Below are positions 8,153-9,601 of a DNA stretch of 9,601 nucleotides, in pieces. The stretch is taken from assembly GCA_024304875.1 (NCBI GenBank), contig JAMWZF010000096.1, forward strand, positions 1 to 9,601, read 5' to 3'. Origin of the DNA: Paracoccaceae bacterium (GTDB lineage: Bacteria > Pseudomonadota > Alphaproteobacteria > Rhodobacterales > Rhodobacteraceae). The notes under the pieces are model-generated. The model worked only from the letters and a program-made list of their open reading frames with translations, was not told the DNA's origin and did not search any database. The translations under genes were made by a program, and so were the position numbers. Numbering within the stretch: position 1 is the stretch's first letter; each line of letters starts with the position of its first letter.

Positions 8153-8820
8153 TTCTGCGGCATCAGGAAGACTTCGCGCACGGCGCAGCGCGGATCGGCC
8201 TGAAGCGCGTGCATCACGGCGCCGGCCACGTCCTCGGGCTGCAGCTTGTCGGGCTTGGGCTCGCTGAAGAAGGCGGTATCGACCATGCCGGGGGCGACGA
8301 CCGTGACGCGGCCTCCCCATTCCTTCATCTCCTCGGCCATGTTGCCGGCGTAGCCGTGCACGAACCACTTTGTCGCGCCGTAGATGGAGCCGGGGATATG
8401 GCGGCGGCCGGCGGCGGAGCCGGTCATCACCAGGTGGCCCTTGGTTGTCTTCAGGTGCGGGATCGCGGCGCGGGCGGTGTAGAGCAGGCCCATGATGTTC
8501 ACGTCGATCATGGTGCGCCATTCGTCCGGGTCGCCCTCGACCGTGCCGGGGGTGTCGAGGCCGAGGCCCGCGTTGGCGAAGGCGGCGTCGAGGCCGCCGA
8601 ATTTCTCGACCGTTTTCGATACGGCCGCCTCGACATCGTCCAGTTTGGTCACGTCCCCGCCGAGGACGAGGGCGGCATCGCCGATCTCTCCGGCCAGCTT
8701 TTCCAGCTTGTCGGTGCTGCGGGCGAAGAGGGCGACGTTCCAGCCGGCCTCGGCGGCGGCCTTCGCGGTGGCGGCGCCGATGCCGCTGGAGGCGCCGGTG
8801 ATGAAAAGGGTCTTGGTCAT
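8149..8820 (-). CDS. Short-chain dehydrogenase/reductase (SDR), classical type
   Basis: Encodes 223 residues with a complete Rossmann fold. Motifs are the cofactor loop TGASSGIG (8-15), Arg34 in LFARS, which favours NADP(H), DV at 56-57, NAG (83-85), and the catalytic tetrad Asn108, Ser135, Tyr147, Lys151 in YGATK. The APGMVDTAF segment after strand six is also standard. It resembles the YdfG-like group acting on hydroxy acids or small carbonyl compounds such as 3-hydroxypropionate or serine, but the substrate cannot be told from sequence. The ATG at 8820 has GGAG (rc of 8827-8830) 6 bp ahead, a good Shine-Dalgarno. The stop on the reverse strand interlocks with that of yjbQ. It is divergent from nrdR across a 238-bp gap. 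Confidence 0.93.
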   Translation of the reverse strand: MTKTLFITGASSGIGAATAKAAAEAGWNVALFARSTDKLEKLAGEIGDAALVLGGDVTKLDDVEAAVSKTVEKFGGLDAAFANAGLGLDTPGTVEGDPDEWRTMIDVNIMGLLYTARAAIPHLKTTKGHLVMTGSAAGRRHIPGSIYGATKWFVHGYAGNMAEEMKEWGGRVTVVAPGMVDTAFFSEPKPDKLQPEDVAGAVMHALQADPRCAVREVFLMPQN

Positions 8821-8894
8821 GTCAGTCTCCGTTTTCGGGTGTTGCCGCGGGACCTAGCCCGCCCCCTTCCGATGACGACCGCCCCGGCCGATCA

Positions 8895-8912
8895 CGGACC
8901 GGCGAGGGTCCG
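8895..8912. promoter_or_regulatory. Inverted repeat CGGACC-N6-GGTCCG in the SDR-nrdR divergent region
   Basis: CGGACC (8895-8900) and GGTCCG (8907-8912) form a perfect 6-bp dyad with a 6-bp spacer, 75 bp upstream of the SDR start and 147 bp upstream of nrdR. A dyad of this shape between divergent genes could be a regulator site. TTGACG (8915-8920) beside it looks like a -35 element but has no matching -10. Weak evidence. Confidence 0.3.
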
Positions 8913-8946
8913 ATTTGACGTCTTCCGCCGAAACCGTGGGCTGGAT

Positions 8947-8963
8947 GCACCAAAATCTGGTGC
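8947..8963. promoter_or_regulatory. Dyad GCACCA-AAATC-TGGTGC upstream of nrdR
   Basis: GCACCA (8947-8952) and TGGTGC (8958-8963) form a perfect 6-bp dyad with a 5-bp AT-rich spacer. TGGTGCC appears again at 9006-9012, just after a TATAGT box. The element could be an operator for nrdR. It does not match the AT-rich NrdR box, so autoregulation by NrdR is not indicated here. Confidence 0.35.
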
Positions 8964-9000
8964 CTCGGAATTCGCCCTACCCAAAGATTGCGCGGGTTCC

Positions 9001-9006
9001 TATAGT
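9001..9006 (+). promoter_or_regulatory. Candidate -10 box of nrdR (TATAGT)
   Basis: TATAGT matches the sigma-70 -10 consensus at 5 of 6 positions and stands alone as an AT-rich hexamer in GC-rich DNA. It predicts a transcription start near 9013 and a leader of about 46 bases. No good -35 lies 16-18 bp upstream (TACCCA at 8978-8983 is poor), so an activator may be needed or the call may be wrong. Confidence 0.35.
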
Positions 9007-9017
9007 GGTGCCCAACA

Positions 9018-9034
9018 AGGGGGACCAACCCCCT
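9018..9034 (+). other. Leader hairpin of nrdR
   Basis: AGGGGG (9018-9023) pairs with CCCCCT (9029-9034) around ACCAA, a perfect 6-bp stem. If transcription starts near 9013 the hairpin is at the very 5' end of the mRNA, 12 bp before the Shine-Dalgarno AAGGGG (9047-9052). It may stabilise the message. It is too small to be a known riboswitch. Confidence 0.4.
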
Positions 9035-9058
9035 AGAGGCAGAGATAAGGGGCGAAAG

Positions 9059-9526
9059 ATGCGCTGTCCGTTTTGTGGAAACGTCGACACACAGGTCAAG
9101 GATTCGCGGCCCGCGGAAGACCATGTGGCGATCCGGCGGCGCCGGTTCTGCCCGGCCTGCGGCGGCCGGTTCACGACCTATGAACGTGTCCAGCTGCGCG
9201 ACCTGGTGGTCGTCAAGACCAACGGCCGGCGCGAGGAATTCGACCGCGACAAGCTCGAGCGTTCGATTCGCATCTCGATGCAGAAACGCCCCGTGGAGCC
9301 CGAGCGCATCGACCAGATGATTTCCGGCATCGTGCGCCGGCTGGAGAGCATGGGAGAGACGGACATCCCCTCCAAGACCATAGGCGAGATCGTGATGGAG
9401 AGCCTCGCGCGGATCGACACCGTGGCCTACGTCCGCTTCGCCAGCGTCTACAAGAACTTCCAGGCCGCCGACGACTTCGACAAGTTCGTCAGCGAACTGC
9501 GTCCCGAGAAAAACGCCGAGACGTGA
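9059..9526 (+). CDS. nrdR: Transcriptional repressor NrdR
   Basis: Encodes 155 residues, standard for NrdR. It represses ribonucleotide reductase genes by sensing the ATP/dATP balance. The N-terminal zinc ribbon has CPFC (Cys3, Cys6) and CPAC (Cys31, Cys34), with the basic run RRRRF (26-30) between. The ATP-cone domain follows (about 49-139): VVKTNGRREEFDRDKLERSI, MISGIVRRLES, and the conserved VAYVRFASVYKNF near the end. I chose the ATG at 9059 because MRCPFC is the universal family start and AAGGGG lies 6 bp ahead; the frame stays open 48 codons upstream but without family features. It overlaps ribD by 4 bp, the usual nrdR-ribD arrangement in alphaproteobacteria. Confidence 0.98.
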   Translation: MRCPFCGNVDTQVKDSRPAEDHVAIRRRRFCPACGGRFTTYERVQLRDLVVVKTNGRREEFDRDKLERSIRISMQKRPVEPERIDQMISGIVRRLESMGETDIPSKTIGEIVMESLARIDTVAYVRFASVYKNFQAADDFDKFVSELRPEKNAET

Positions 9527-9601
9527 GCGCCTCCGGCGACGCGCGCTTCATGGCTCTCGCCCTGTCGCTGGGGCGGCGGGGGCTGGGCGCCGTGTGGCCC
9601 T
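9523..9601 (+). CDS. ribD: Riboflavin biosynthesis protein RibD, N-terminal fragment (cut by window edge)
   Basis: Only the first 26 residues are present. They read SASGDARFMALALSLGRRGLGAVWP after the start, which matches the opening helix of the deaminase domain of RibD before its conserved WPNP..V segment. RibD is the two-domain deaminase/reductase that acts after GTP cyclohydrolase II in riboflavin synthesis. The GTG at 9523 overlaps the nrdR stop as GTGA, giving translational coupling; an in-frame ATG at 9550 would delete part of the first helix. The zinc site and reductase domain lie beyond the window. The call rests on this short match and on the nrdR-ribD context. Confidence 0.85.
   Translation, partial: MSASGDARFMALALSLGRRGLGAVWP

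Noticed and set aside
8988..9006. TTGCGC plus TATAGT as an nrdR promoter pair.
   Set aside because: The spacing is only 7 bp, far below the 16-18 bp needed, so only the -10 candidate was kept.

Overview
The window looks like chromosomal DNA from an alphaproteobacterium, most likely the Rhodobacteraceae (Rhodobacter, Paracoccus or Roseobacter relatives). Base composition is about two thirds G+C by eye. The primase and principal sigma factor genes lie in tandem, nrdR overlaps ribD, and the ends of a heterotetrameric sarcosine oxidase operon are present. All three fit this group. Genus and species cannot be set from the sequence alone.

Layout from left to right: (1) 1-1605, the 3' part of soxA (the folate-binding GcvT-like half) overlapping soxG, both forward; these oxidise sarcosine and feed one-carbon units to tetrahydrofolate. 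(2) 1606-1764, a non-coding gap with GC-rich inverted repeats, a short AT-rich motif and a possible leaderless promoter for dnaG. (3) 1765-6092, dnaG, then a 118-bp spacer, then rpoD, then a small HlyU-family gene only 4 bp after rpoD. This is the alphaproteobacterial form of the macromolecular synthesis cluster. The dnaG-rpoD spacer carries a hairpin and a dense set of GANTC sites in inverted repeats. (4) 6105-7667, reverse strand, a TPR-sulfotransferase fusion convergent with the HlyU-family gene. (5) 7733-8152, a yjbQ/UPF0047 gene divergent from the sulfotransferase; its 3' end holds a perfect 14-bp stem-loop and its stop codon interlocks with that of the next gene. (6) 8149-8820, reverse strand, a short-chain dehydrogenase. 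(7) 8821-9058, the largest gap (238 bp), a divergent regulatory region with several small inverted repeats. (8) 9059-9601, nrdR overlapping by 4 bp the start of ribD, which runs off the window.

Most genes are well-known housekeeping families, and I see no phage, transposon, CRISPR, toxin-antitoxin or defence system. No new multi-gene system is evident. The signals most worth a second look are non-coding: the GANTC cluster between dnaG and rpoD, which could link sigma-factor expression to CcrM/GcrA cell-cycle control; the 14-bp stem-loop at the yjbQ/dehydrogenase convergence; the apparent leaderless start of dnaG; the structured nrdR leader; and the close linkage of the HlyU-family gene to rpoD. 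All hairpins, repeats and counts were found by eye and no search was run.
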